From: Nitrospira japonica
Lineage (GTDB): Bacteria; Nitrospirota; Thermodesulfovibrionia; UBA6902
DNA length: 64,000 nt
Assembly (NCBI GenBank): GCA_020723105.1
Contig: DYJL01000003.1
Location: 62,001 to 126,000, forward strand
Direction: 5' to 3'
Positions 10,736 through 20,362 of the stretch are shown piece after piece (the first letter of the stretch is position 1; each line of letters opens with the position of its first letter). The notes under the pieces are model-generated. The model ran no database searches. It saw only the letters and a program-made list of their open reading frames with translations, and was not told the DNA's origin. Both the position numbers and the translations under genes were made by a program.

Positions 10736-12356
10736 GAATAATTTTATAAATAATTATGTGAGTCTTTGAACCTTTTGTGGAAAATACAGGGACAAAATTA
10801 TCAGGCACTATCGGCCCGTTTTTAGTCAAGAGGGTCGGCAGAAACCATTTCCACCAATGTTCATCATAAATAACATAGTCAACATCCGTTACTATTTTCG
10901 TTGTCAATGTTTCCTGCCAAAAGAAAAAAGTGTTCTGCTCCCGCTTCCTGACCACATCTTTAAGCGGTAAAGAAGCATCAGTAGGATATTTAACAAATTT
11001 GTCTGTTCCGGCAAACCAGGCTGTCTGTGGTTTAGGCACCATAATCCAATCGTCATTTTTTAATTTAGGCTTTAGCCATTCACCGGCAACTTTCCATTCG
11101 TATATATGCTCCTTCCGCATAAATTCAGTTACCGCATCAAAGGATTTTACAGCAGAAAACAGGACCAGCAATGCAACAATGATTATCCTGAAAGGGATAT
11201 TAAAAGAAAGTCTTTCAGTTAATTTTCTCAAACTGAAAGACTCTGGCAAGACTTCACTTATGAAAAACGCAATGAATATACACAGTACTGGCATTAATGG
11301 TATCAGATATCTGTTCCAGGTATAGGCCATCGTTACCAGGCTTAAATAGCTCAGAGTCAGCAGAATTAAAATCAACCTTCGCCGGTCCAGAGATCCGAAT
11401 GCCATTAAGAAAGCCGGCAGCACGAAAATACCTGTTACAGACAGTATGTCAGACATATTGGCAGGAAGCCTTCTGATGTTGTTTAACCAGTTTCCCACAA
11501 ATTTTTTTGTGTCAGCAACAACCTCTTTCATAGAGGCATACTCTTCATTAAGCCTGAAATATTCCACCCAATATTTGTCAGGCATCGGCTGAGGCCTGTT
11601 CATTCCCCATGCGACATTGACATAGTGTTTGCTGTAAAAAGGACTGCCGTTTTTTATCGTATTGTTTATAAGCCACGGCGAGGAGAAAACAAAGAAGGCC
11701 GCAAAAAATACCATCGCTTTCTTTGACGAATCAATAAGCCCTCTGTCTGAAATATTAATTAAGGCAACTGCAGCTACTACCGGAAACAGGGCATATGTTC
11801 CATATTTCACCATATATGATATCCCTGCAAAGGCCCCTGACAGGAGAAAATTCCTCCATTCATTTCCCTTGATAAGAAAGTACACCGATACCAGCAGCAG
11901 TAGTGTAAACAGCATGTCCATTTCGACTAAGAAGGAATGCGAAAAGAAAAAATGATTGCTCGCCAGTATCAACACTGCCAGTATGGCAATCTTTTCCGAA
12001 AACACCTGTTTGCCGATTAAATATGTAAGCATCAGGATTCCGGCGCCTGAAAAAAGTGTGATTAACTTTCCAGACGTAAAAAAATCCATGCCGGTAATGA
12101 ACTTCAGAAAAGCAATCGTCGCCATGTATCCGAAGGGCCAGAAATCACTGTTATACCCCTCTCCTGCCAATATCCTCTTCGCATCAAAAAGCATTTCGGT
12201 GGCATCCCTTTCATAATCTGAGAGGATTGCATGGAATTTCAAAGCAATCATGCCTGCAAAAAGATAACATGCGATTATAAATATTAACTTCCATACTTCC
12301 CGTGTCAAACGGGGAGAAGATGGATTTAACGACAAATGATTTTCGGTATTATTCAT
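10728..12356 (-). CDS. GT-C (ArnT/PMT-like) membrane glycosyltransferase
   Basis: Polytopic; DYERDATEMLFDAKRILAGEGYNSDFWPFGY loop after TM1. Confidence 0.75.
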   Translation of the reverse strand: MNNTENHLSLNPSSPRLTREVWKLIFIIACYLFAGMIALKFHAILSDYERDATEMLFDAKRILAGEGYNSDFWPFGYMATIAFLKFITGMDFFTSGKLITLFSGAGILMLTYLIGKQVFSEKIAILAVLILASNHFFFSHSFLVEMDMLFTLLLLVSVYFLIKGNEWRNFLLSGAFAGISYMVKYGTYALFPVVAAVALINISDRGLIDSSKKAMVFFAAFFVFSSPWLINNTIKNGSPFYSKHYVNVAWGMNRPQPMPDKYWVEYFRLNEEYASMKEVVADTKKFVGNWLNNIRRLPANMSDILSVTGIFVLPAFLMAFGSLDRRRLILILLTLSYLSLVTMAYTWNRYLIPLMPVLCIFIAFFISEVLPESFSLRKLTERLSFNIPFRIIIVALLVLFSAVKSFDAVTEFMRKEHIYEWKVAGEWLKPKLKNDDWIMVPKPQTAWFAGTDKFVKYPTDASLPLKDVVRKREQNTFFFWQETLTTKIVTDVDYVIYDEHWWKWFLPTLLTKNGPIVPDNFVPVFSTKGSKTHIIIYKIIHE

Positions 12357-12376
12357 TGCTGTCAGTTCCTTTCAGC

Positions 12377-13987
12377 TTATAGTGCCTCTTCTGCGACACG
12401 CACGGCATTTGCCATCATTGTCAGGGTCAACTGCTTTGCCGGCAAGAAAGGGAATGTAGTCCCATCAACAAAATAAAGATTGTTGAAATCATGGCTCTGA
12501 CAATATTTTGAAGCTGTAAATGCGGTTTTTTCTTCCGACATAGGTATTGTACCGGCATAATGAACGCTTGCGCCCATAGGACGTATATGTGCCATTTTAA
12601 CAGGCACAATACAACCCAGTTTCAAAAAGGCTTTTTTCACAACATTCATAGCGCCTTCCATTACAGCCTTTTCCCCGTCAACAGGTTTATAATTTATCAG
12701 TAATGCAGTCCTCGAGAAATCCCTATCAACATTTAAGGATATATAATTTTCATCCCGGCGGACGTCATGGAAGTTCAGGTTTATTACTCCTAACGCTGAA
12801 TGAAGATTTCCAAAAGCAAAGATCGAGGTTTTAAGATCCAGTGTAAAGCTCTGTATGATCGGATGTATCAATGCAGACTTTAAAGTAGTCACCTGTCCAT
12901 GTATATGTTCTCTTGAATCTGCTGTTTTGATGCCGAAGGCAACCTGATGATACTGATAGCTGTCACGCTTACACTCTTTGCCTATCATTTTCAGGTTAAG
13001 AAACGGCACCAGGATCTGGCGGTTGTCCATGAGGCCTGTAAGTTTAATAACCTCTCCCGTCTTTCGGAAAACAGACTCCAGAAATATCTTTGATGAAGAA
13101 GCAGTGCCAGCAGCCAACACCAGTTTATTTACCGGAAATTCATGAAGCGTGGAATCCTGGACTGATTCTGCCATCACAGAGGTTATATGATTTTGTTTGT
13201 TATATTTGAAATAGCTGACATACATGCCGGAAACATACTTAAAGGCGCTGTATTTCTTACACTCCTGCAGAGTCAATGAAGGAGTGTAAAAAGCCCCGTT
13301 CGGGCATCCCCATAAACATCTGCCGCTGTATGTGCATGCCTTTCTATCGTTTCTGTCATGACTCAATGTCGCCACTCTGGAGCGGCCCATGTAAAAACCG
13401 AATTTGTTATTTAAATAATTTTTCTTCCGGGCATAGCTTGACAGCAACATGCTGGAATGATAATCCGGATTAAGCGGTTCCATCAGATTTTCATGCCAGG
13501 GGAAAAACGTAAGCATATCGTCCTTTGCACCATTCATTCCAATACGCTCTGCAACCTCATTATAATAAGGCAGCAATTCTTTAAAAGAAAAAGGGAAATC
13601 GTCAAGCTCGCTGTCATTAAGGGCATAAACGCCGCCGGTCCAGACTTCGGCAAGTCCGCCCTGGGCAAAAGAGAAAAGAGGGGCAAAGCCCGAAGAAGAA
13701 AAATCGAACTGCCGGGGTTTATGCAAGACATAATTTTTATTAGGCGGAAAGCCGTAATATTCAGCTCCGTAATCAGGAGGTATAAAGGACTCAAAGTTCT
13801 CACCAAGAAAGTAATCAACAGGGTCCTTCAGACACTCTTTCAGCTCATCAATATTCTTCTCCGGACATAGCACCTCAGGTCTTTCGTATCCCACATCAAG
13901 CATGGTAACCTCGTATCCCTTTTTCAGGACTGTTAAGGCAAAATGCACGGCGCTTGCGCCTGAGCCTACAATCAGGATTTGGTCCAT
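12377..13987 (-). CDS. GMC-family FAD oxidoreductase
   Basis: ILIVGSGASAVHFALTVLKKGYEVTMLD Rossmann motif; ASSSKIFLES; C-terminal GTTFPFLPAKQLTLTMMANAVRVAE. Confidence 0.8.
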   Translation of the reverse strand: MDQILIVGSGASAVHFALTVLKKGYEVTMLDVGYERPEVLCPEKNIDELKECLKDPVDYFLGENFESFIPPDYGAEYYGFPPNKNYVLHKPRQFDFSSSGFAPLFSFAQGGLAEVWTGGVYALNDSELDDFPFSFKELLPYYNEVAERIGMNGAKDDMLTFFPWHENLMEPLNPDYHSSMLLSSYARKKNYLNNKFGFYMGRSRVATLSHDRNDRKACTYSGRCLWGCPNGAFYTPSLTLQECKKYSAFKYVSGMYVSYFKYNKQNHITSVMAESVQDSTLHEFPVNKLVLAAGTASSSKIFLESVFRKTGEVIKLTGLMDNRQILVPFLNLKMIGKECKRDSYQYHQVAFGIKTADSREHIHGQVTTLKSALIHPIIQSFTLDLKTSIFAFGNLHSALGVINLNFHDVRRDENYISLNVDRDFSRTALLINYKPVDGEKAVMEGAMNVVKKAFLKLGCIVPVKMAHIRPMGASVHYAGTIPMSEEKTAFTASKYCQSHDFNNLYFVDGTTFPFLPAKQLTLTMMANAVRVAEEAL

Positions 13988-15363
13988 AATTCAGCAGATG
14001 CTCTGGGGCCTTTGGTCCTGGCATCATAGAGCCTGAAGGGAGAGAAGATTATTATTGAGATAAAAAGTGACAAAAGAAAAATAAATGCTTTCTGAAACAG
14101 CCTTATACCAAATATAATTCCTGAGCTGTTACTGACTTTATCTACCTCATGATAGGTAGCTTTGCAACATTCAAGAATTGCCAGCATCAGAAGCAGCTTC
14201 TTTCTTAAAACTGCATTCCTGTAAAAAATACTTGTATACACATCTGCGAGCTTAAGAAAAAATGAGTTGCTGTTTGCAGTCCTGATTAAAATGGCATCCA
14301 GAAGGCCAGCATCCTTCTCAAGGTTTGCAGCTGCGTGTCCCTGCAGATACTTCGCCTGAATATATTCATCAGGACTGCGCCCTATCAGGTAATTGGTGAA
14401 TAGTTCGCATTCTGCCATCAGATCAGATTCGTTTCTGACAGCACCCTTCTCAGGCCTTACAGCAAGCGCCAGCATTTCATTCATACTGGTACTCTTTAAG
14501 CCGCGGCCTTCAAAACAGGGGTTGCGGTCCGCAATCCCGTCATTCGTAAAACTGGCAAGCTGTCCGGCAGTAAACGGCAGGAACTTTAGTAAAAATTTTT
14601 CCAGAAACAATAATATCTTTGCTATGGAACGAACCGGAAGATGGAGCATACGCAGTTTCTTTCTATATGACGCTTCATGCAGCCGCCTTATAAATCCTTC
14701 GATGGTAATCTGCTCAGGGCCTGCTATTGTCAAGGTTTGGTTCTGAAACAAGCTGTTATCAATGATAGACAGAATGCACCCGACTATGTCGTCAATATAA
14801 ACCGGCTGCACTTTTGTCCTGCCATTGCCGAATATGGGAACAACCGGGGCCTTCGCAAGTTTCAGCAGACTTTCCAGAATCGGGGAATTCTCTCCTATAA
14901 CCATAGTCGGTCTGACAATAGTGTAAGTCAGTCCGCCTGCCTCAATAATTTTTTCAGCGGCTATCTTTGAATGAGCGTAGTAATATCCCTCGATGTCTTT
15001 AAAATCCGCTGCTATGGAGCTGACAAATATAAAATGTTTAATATTGCTCCTTTTACACTGTTCAAGAAGAATCTCCGTGCCCCTGCTGTTAACCCTGAAA
15101 TATTCTTCAGGCCGGGCCTTCCCTGTCAAGGCAGCAAGGTGAAGCACTGCATCGGATGAATTGAGATATTGTGCATATGACGCCTGGTCGGACAGGTCTG
15201 CTTTAATAAATTTAAAATTATTGTATTCAGAGAGACTGTTTATTACATCATTATCTTTTCTGCCAAGACAAAAGATATTTTCATATTGATCCAGGTTTAT
15301 TTTTTTAAGCAGGCGGGTTCCGATATATCCGGTAGCTCCTGTAATGAACAGGCTCTTTTTCAT
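13972..15363 (-). CDS. NAD-dependent epimerase/dehydratase (extended SDR) with C-terminal helical/TM extension
   Basis: ITGATGYIGTRLLKK; YYYAHSKIAAEK (YxxxK); C-terminal hydrophobic helix. Confidence 0.8.
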   Translation of the reverse strand: MKKSLFITGATGYIGTRLLKKINLDQYENIFCLGRKDNDVINSLSEYNNFKFIKADLSDQASYAQYLNSSDAVLHLAALTGKARPEEYFRVNSRGTEILLEQCKRSNIKHFIFVSSIAADFKDIEGYYYAHSKIAAEKIIEAGGLTYTIVRPTMVIGENSPILESLLKLAKAPVVPIFGNGRTKVQPVYIDDIVGCILSIIDNSLFQNQTLTIAGPEQITIEGFIRRLHEASYRKKLRMLHLPVRSIAKILLFLEKFLLKFLPFTAGQLASFTNDGIADRNPCFEGRGLKSTSMNEMLALAVRPEKGAVRNESDLMAECELFTNYLIGRSPDEYIQAKYLQGHAAANLEKDAGLLDAILIRTANSNSFFLKLADVYTSIFYRNAVLRKKLLLMLAILECCKATYHEVDKVSNSSGIIFGIRLFQKAFIFLLSLFISIIIFSPFRLYDARTKGPRASAELWTKS

Positions 15364-16304
15364 TCTTTACCGCCTGTAGAGTAAATGTCCTCGATCACAT
15401 AAATCGGGCGCTGTTTTGTTGCATTGAAAATGCGCCCTATGTATTCACCTATTATTCCAAGACAAATCAATTGAACCCCTCCCAAAAACAACATGCCGAC
15501 CATGATGGTAGCCCACCCGTGAACAGTGAATCCAAGTGCCTTCTGGATAAATACACTCGCCAAATATAAAAATGCAAGAAATGATGTGAAATACCCAAGC
15601 CATGTGGCCAGCTTTAGTGGAACGCTTGAAAATGACGTGATGCCGTCAAGGGCGAATTTGAGCATCTTGCTGTACGGATACTTTGTATTGCCTGCAAAGC
15701 GCCTGTCTCTTTTATAAAGTACGCCGGTTTGTCTGAAGCCTACCCAACTAACCAGCCCTCTTACAAACCGGTCTGTTTCTCTCAGCTCTTTCAGCTTGTC
15801 AACGACACGCCTGCTGATCAGTCTGAAATCTCCCGTATCTACAGGGACTTCGATTTTTATAATCTTTTTTAACAGCCTGTAAAACACAGCGGCGGTCAGG
15901 AGCTTCATTTTGCCTTCGCCGTCCCTCTTCTCACGGACCCCGTAAACCACGTCATACCCCTCATGCCATTTGGAGATAAATTCCTTAACGACCTCAGGAG
16001 GGTCCTGAAGGTCCGCATCAATGATCACTACTGCATCACCTTTAGCATTGTCTATGCCGGCTGTTATCGCAATCTGATGGCCAAAGTTTCTTGAGAACTT
16101 GATAATTCTCACATTGGCGTCTGCATCCGCCAGTCTCACCATCTTTTGATATGAATCATCCCTGCTTCCGTCATCTATGAAAATTATCTCATACGATATC
16201 TGAGCAATGGAGTCCATTACATCTTTCATGTGCTGATAAAAAGACTCTATGACCATGGTCTCATTAAAGACCGGCACTACAACAGATATCAGTTTATTAT
16301 TCAT
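15360..16304 (-). CDS. GT2 GtrB/DPM1-like polyprenyl-phosphate glycosyltransferase
   Basis: SVVVPVFNETMVIESF...IDADLQDPPEV; two C-terminal TMs. Confidence 0.9.
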   Translation of the reverse strand: MNNKLISVVVPVFNETMVIESFYQHMKDVMDSIAQISYEIIFIDDGSRDDSYQKMVRLADADANVRIIKFSRNFGHQIAITAGIDNAKGDAVVIIDADLQDPPEVVKEFISKWHEGYDVVYGVREKRDGEGKMKLLTAAVFYRLLKKIIKIEVPVDTGDFRLISRRVVDKLKELRETDRFVRGLVSWVGFRQTGVLYKRDRRFAGNTKYPYSKMLKFALDGITSFSSVPLKLATWLGYFTSFLAFLYLASVFIQKALGFTVHGWATIMVGMLFLGGVQLICLGIIGEYIGRIFNATKQRPIYVIEDIYSTGGKE

Positions 16305-16337
16305 TTTATGGATTTTTAAATTTGACCTCCACTGGCG

Positions 16338-16997
16338 TTAAGGATTACTTTGTCCTTTTTTACATCTATACAGCACATGAGGATGCGGATAGCCGCTTGC
16401 AAGCGATACAGTTTCAACCTGATATCCCGTCTTCTTCAGCAGCCCTTCCATATCCTCAGCACTCCTGAAATACAGTCTTCCTCTGTAAGAAATGGAATCC
16501 TGGATATAATGGAATATATACTTCCAGTAAGGCGCTTTTTCAAGATCTTTTATTATCAGCAAATCTCCCTCATTCTGTTTGCAATAGATCTTGTTCAGCA
16601 GAGCTGCCTGTTCTTCATAAGGCATATGATGCAGAAGATCAATCAAGGTGACGATCTCAAACCTTTCAAAAGGGACCGTATTCACATCTCCTGCAACAAA
16701 TTCCAGATTCGGATTCCCACTGGAAATCCTGCTTGCGGCCTCTATTCTGCTAACAGACAGATCAACTCCATACACCTTTCTTTCAGGCGCGCCCAGGGAA
16801 AGGATATTTGCAACGATTCCGTTTCCACAGCCCAGATCAAGGATATCCCCTTTCTCCGGCACATATTTTATCATCTGAATCATGGGAGCCAGTTTTAATC
16901 TTAACAACGTATACATCTTGCTTACAAAATCCTGAGAATAAATCCTGACGATTTCCTTTTTTATTGACTTAATGTCTTCCACGGTAAAGTCTCTCAT
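16338..16997 (-). CDS. SAM-dependent methyltransferase
   Basis: GDILDLGCGNGIVANILSL. Confidence 0.85.
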   Translation of the reverse strand: MRDFTVEDIKSIKKEIVRIYSQDFVSKMYTLLRLKLAPMIQMIKYVPEKGDILDLGCGNGIVANILSLGAPERKVYGVDLSVSRIEAASRISSGNPNLEFVAGDVNTVPFERFEIVTLIDLLHHMPYEEQAALLNKIYCKQNEGDLLIIKDLEKAPYWKYIFHYIQDSISYRGRLYFRSAEDMEGLLKKTGYQVETVSLASGYPHPHVLYRCKKGQSNP

Positions 16998-18664
16998 ATC
17001 TTTCTATACAATGTGCGCCTGTCGGGGAAAGTTTTCTCCAGCACATAGTTGTCTTTAATGTAATCCATCAACCTTGCAACATCACCATAATCATCTCTGT
17101 TATATTCTCTCATAAATTCTTCCATATTGTAGTAAACCAGCAGGATATAGCCCGGCTTTTCCTCATTTATTCCTTCGATAAATTCATCTCTCAACTGGTC
17201 CGTAAGAGCCTCGTTATATAACCCCTTATTAAACAGATACCAGGTAGATGTAAATCTTGTAGCTGACCGAAGGCCTGAAAGATAGTGAATAATCGTATCT
17301 CCTCCGCAATTAACAGTACGGAGGGTATCGCCCGGTTGAGCATGCATTTTCAGATAATTTACTACATCATAATCGGAGCGAAATGAATACAGATGCAGCG
17401 GAAATTCATTAAACACCTCATAATATTGCTGCTTGTTTATCTTCCCTGTAAGATATTGGATATTCCAGCGATAATAGTCATAATTACTGCCTAAAAAAAC
17501 TGCAAGGTTGCCGGCTAAAAGAACCCACAGCACAATAACAGTCATATTATTACGTGCGACAACAATTGAGTCCTTCCAACCGGATTCCGTCTTCAGAAAC
17601 TGCTTTATGCCATATCCAGTTAATACAGACAGGGGCCCGAGCATTAGAAGAAAGTGATAACCAAAAAATTTACCCTGTCCCCATATCATCATCAGTGTAC
17701 CTGCAGTCCAGGCCATAACAAGGAAGGTTTCCCTCCTCCTTCCATGCATCAGCAAATGCAGCATTGCCCCCAGTGAAAATACCCAGATCGCCAAATTCTC
17801 GATCATCACATAAGTATTGCCTTCAAATGCATTTACCACCATCAATCCCCTGGAAAGCTTGGCATATACCGAGGTATGAACAAAGACAGCCTTGTACATT
17901 ATATAGAGGCTGTCATGTATCCAAAAGTAATAAAGAAACGGAAGTTGAACTACCAAGCCCCCGAGAATCAAACCGGCTGTTTTTAGCAGAAAGGATTTGA
18001 AACCGTCTCTGTCATGGCTGAAAAAATCACTCATGACAATATATATCATGAGAGCTGGCAACATGATAACAGCAGTAATCTTTAAAACAGCCGCCAAACC
18101 TATACATGCTCCAGCCCAGAAATAGAGATGCCATTTTCTGTTCCGGTCCGCCAGTAAAGAAAGGATAATACCGGCTGCAATAAGCGGTGTCATAAAAACC
18201 TCTCTCTGGGCCAGTTGCCAGTATGTTCCCCATGCGCCCTTCATCTCATAGAGAGCGCTGAAGGCCCGGCCGCTTCCAAATAAAGCCGCTACAATCCCTG
18301 CAATAATTGCGCACTCCTTTCCATATAACAGCCTGCTCAGAAAATAAACAATCATAACGGTCAGGATTGACGCTATAAAATCACCTATATGAATGGCCAG
18401 CATATTATTGCCGAAGATTTTCAACAGTGCGGCATAAGCAAAAAAAACTCCATAACCCGTACTCGAATACAAATCCCGGTATGGCACCTTGCCGTCCAGC
18501 ATCTCCTTTGCAATATACCCATATACCGCCTGGTCTGCGCCCCAAGGCTGGAGAAAAGAAGGAAATCTTAATATAAAGACCGAGAACAGGATAAGAAGCA
18601 GAACAGATATTTCACGGGCGCTGAATTTTTCACCGGTGTTATCTATTTGGAGTGGCGAGTTCAT
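16994..18664 (-). CDS. GT-C (GT39-like) membrane glycosyltransferase
   Basis: LRFPSFLQPWGADQAVYGYIAKEMLDGKVPYRD; polytopic. Confidence 0.75.
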   Translation of the reverse strand: MNSPLQIDNTGEKFSAREISVLLLILFSVFILRFPSFLQPWGADQAVYGYIAKEMLDGKVPYRDLYSSTGYGVFFAYAALLKIFGNNMLAIHIGDFIASILTVMIVYFLSRLLYGKECAIIAGIVAALFGSGRAFSALYEMKGAWGTYWQLAQREVFMTPLIAAGIILSLLADRNRKWHLYFWAGACIGLAAVLKITAVIMLPALMIYIVMSDFFSHDRDGFKSFLLKTAGLILGGLVVQLPFLYYFWIHDSLYIMYKAVFVHTSVYAKLSRGLMVVNAFEGNTYVMIENLAIWVFSLGAMLHLLMHGRRRETFLVMAWTAGTLMMIWGQGKFFGYHFLLMLGPLSVLTGYGIKQFLKTESGWKDSIVVARNNMTVIVLWVLLAGNLAVFLGSNYDYYRWNIQYLTGKINKQQYYEVFNEFPLHLYSFRSDYDVVNYLKMHAQPGDTLRTVNCGGDTIIHYLSGLRSATRFTSTWYLFNKGLYNEALTDQLRDEFIEGINEEKPGYILLVYYNMEEFMREYNRDDYGDVARLMDYIKDNYVLEKTFPDRRTLYRKI

Positions 18665-18672
18665 CTGATATG

Positions 18673-20328
18673 TTAAGATGATATCCTGCTTATTCCCTGT
18701 TGGTTATAAACATACACGAACCTGTCATCGGGAAACTTTTTCTCAAGGAGGTAATTATTATTTATGAAAGCATAAATATCAGCGTACTCCTTAAAGGCCT
18801 CCAGGGACCGGACCGTAATAATATACTTTGGGGTTTTTGCCTTTAAATCAGCCAGAAGCTCTTTCCTGTATTCTGCGGCCATATCTACCTTGCCGTGAGC
18901 ATACTGAAATATAATCCACGAAAAGATAAACCTCGAAGGTGATTTTCTGTCAGTCAGAAAGTATATGACGCTTTCAATCCCGCCGAGGGAAAATATCATA
19001 TCGCCAGGATTAGTTTGATTCTTGATATATTGGGCCACGTTATAATCAGCCGGGAAAGAATAGTCGTGATCAGGATACGCATTGAAGAATTGATAATACT
19101 CATCCTGCGAAATCTTCCCGGTTACATAATAGAAAAATTTTGTGTAATGCATATGATTGATTGTGGCAAAGAAAAGCAGGTTGGCAGCTAAAATAAAAGC
19201 GACCATGGCCCGGCCCGGCTGTCCTGAGAAGAAATTGCGAAAGTTAAAGTCCGGCCCGAACATCTTTACTATCCCGTAAGCCGACAATATTGAGAACGAG
19301 GGAAAAATAATCAGATAATGATACCCAAAAAATTCCCTGTGGCTGATTACATACAGTAAAGATGCAGCAGCCCACAACACAAGCAATAAATTTTCCCTGG
19401 TGCGGTCGTTTATAAGAATATATATTGATGAGGCAAAACATAATAACCAGATTACAAAATTTTCTTTAGCCAGAAAAATCGTATGTTCCATACCGATTCG
19501 GGCCATTACGAGATAATCATGCTCTACCTGTCCATAGACAGAGGAGACATATTTAAAAATTATATCTGTCATGTCTTTCAATGCGCCTTTGGAAGCAAAG
19601 AAGAAAACAAACGGGACAATGGCAAGGATAAAGCCCGATATCAGGAACAAATTTTCACCTGCTAACTGCTTAATCGTTTTCCGTTCCCTGCTGAACAAAG
19701 AACCCACATTCACGTACAAAATGATGCACATAAAAAACAGCAAGGCCGGAAACTTGTAGACAAAGGCCAGCCCGGCCAATAAACCTGCAAGGGTCAATTT
19801 GAACTGATTCTTTGAGTCGTTTCCAGATTTATATATGAGATAAAAACTCCCCGCAATAAGAGGGACCATAAAAGATTCTCTCTGTGCAATGTACCAGAAT
19901 GTTCCAAATGCAGTGCCGCCTGCGGAATGCATGCCTATGCGAATGCCGTTGGAAAAGAATGCGTAAAACAGCGCACTGATGTAGCCGGCCTTATTATCCC
20001 AAACCGTTCGGCCCAGCATAAACACCAGTAAAGTTGTCAACATGGAAACCAGGGTATCAGTAACAGGGATTGCGGACATTGACAATCCGAATGCCTTGAA
20101 CATCAATGCATAAGTGAAAAATATTGCCGGTGAAGCCATCTCCCAGTTATCTCTGTAAGGGAGTTCTCCATTCAGGAGGCCCTTGCCGATTACAGACATA
20201 ATACCCTGATCAGGGCCTATAGGCTGTGTCAGGGAAGGGATGCGGATTATGCCTGCAAACAGGATTATGCACAAGACAAACAGCGCCTCCCTGATGTTAA
20301 CAGATGCTTTTTTATTCCCGACGTTCAT
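18673..20328 (-). CDS. GT-C (GT39-like) membrane glycosyltransferase, paralog of the adjacent gene
   Basis: IIRIPSLTQPIGPDQGIMSVIGKGLLNGELPYRD; collinear similarity to 16994..18664. Confidence 0.75.
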   Translation of the reverse strand: MNVGNKKASVNIREALFVLCIILFAGIIRIPSLTQPIGPDQGIMSVIGKGLLNGELPYRDNWEMASPAIFFTYALMFKAFGLSMSAIPVTDTLVSMLTTLLVFMLGRTVWDNKAGYISALFYAFFSNGIRIGMHSAGGTAFGTFWYIAQRESFMVPLIAGSFYLIYKSGNDSKNQFKLTLAGLLAGLAFVYKFPALLFFMCIILYVNVGSLFSRERKTIKQLAGENLFLISGFILAIVPFVFFFASKGALKDMTDIIFKYVSSVYGQVEHDYLVMARIGMEHTIFLAKENFVIWLLCFASSIYILINDRTRENLLLVLWAAASLLYVISHREFFGYHYLIIFPSFSILSAYGIVKMFGPDFNFRNFFSGQPGRAMVAFILAANLLFFATINHMHYTKFFYYVTGKISQDEYYQFFNAYPDHDYSFPADYNVAQYIKNQTNPGDMIFSLGGIESVIYFLTDRKSPSRFIFSWIIFQYAHGKVDMAAEYRKELLADLKAKTPKYIITVRSLEAFKEYADIYAFINNNYLLEKKFPDDRFVYVYNQQGISRISS

Positions 20329-20362
20329 AACATCAATCAGACATTTATTTCTCTGCAGCTAT

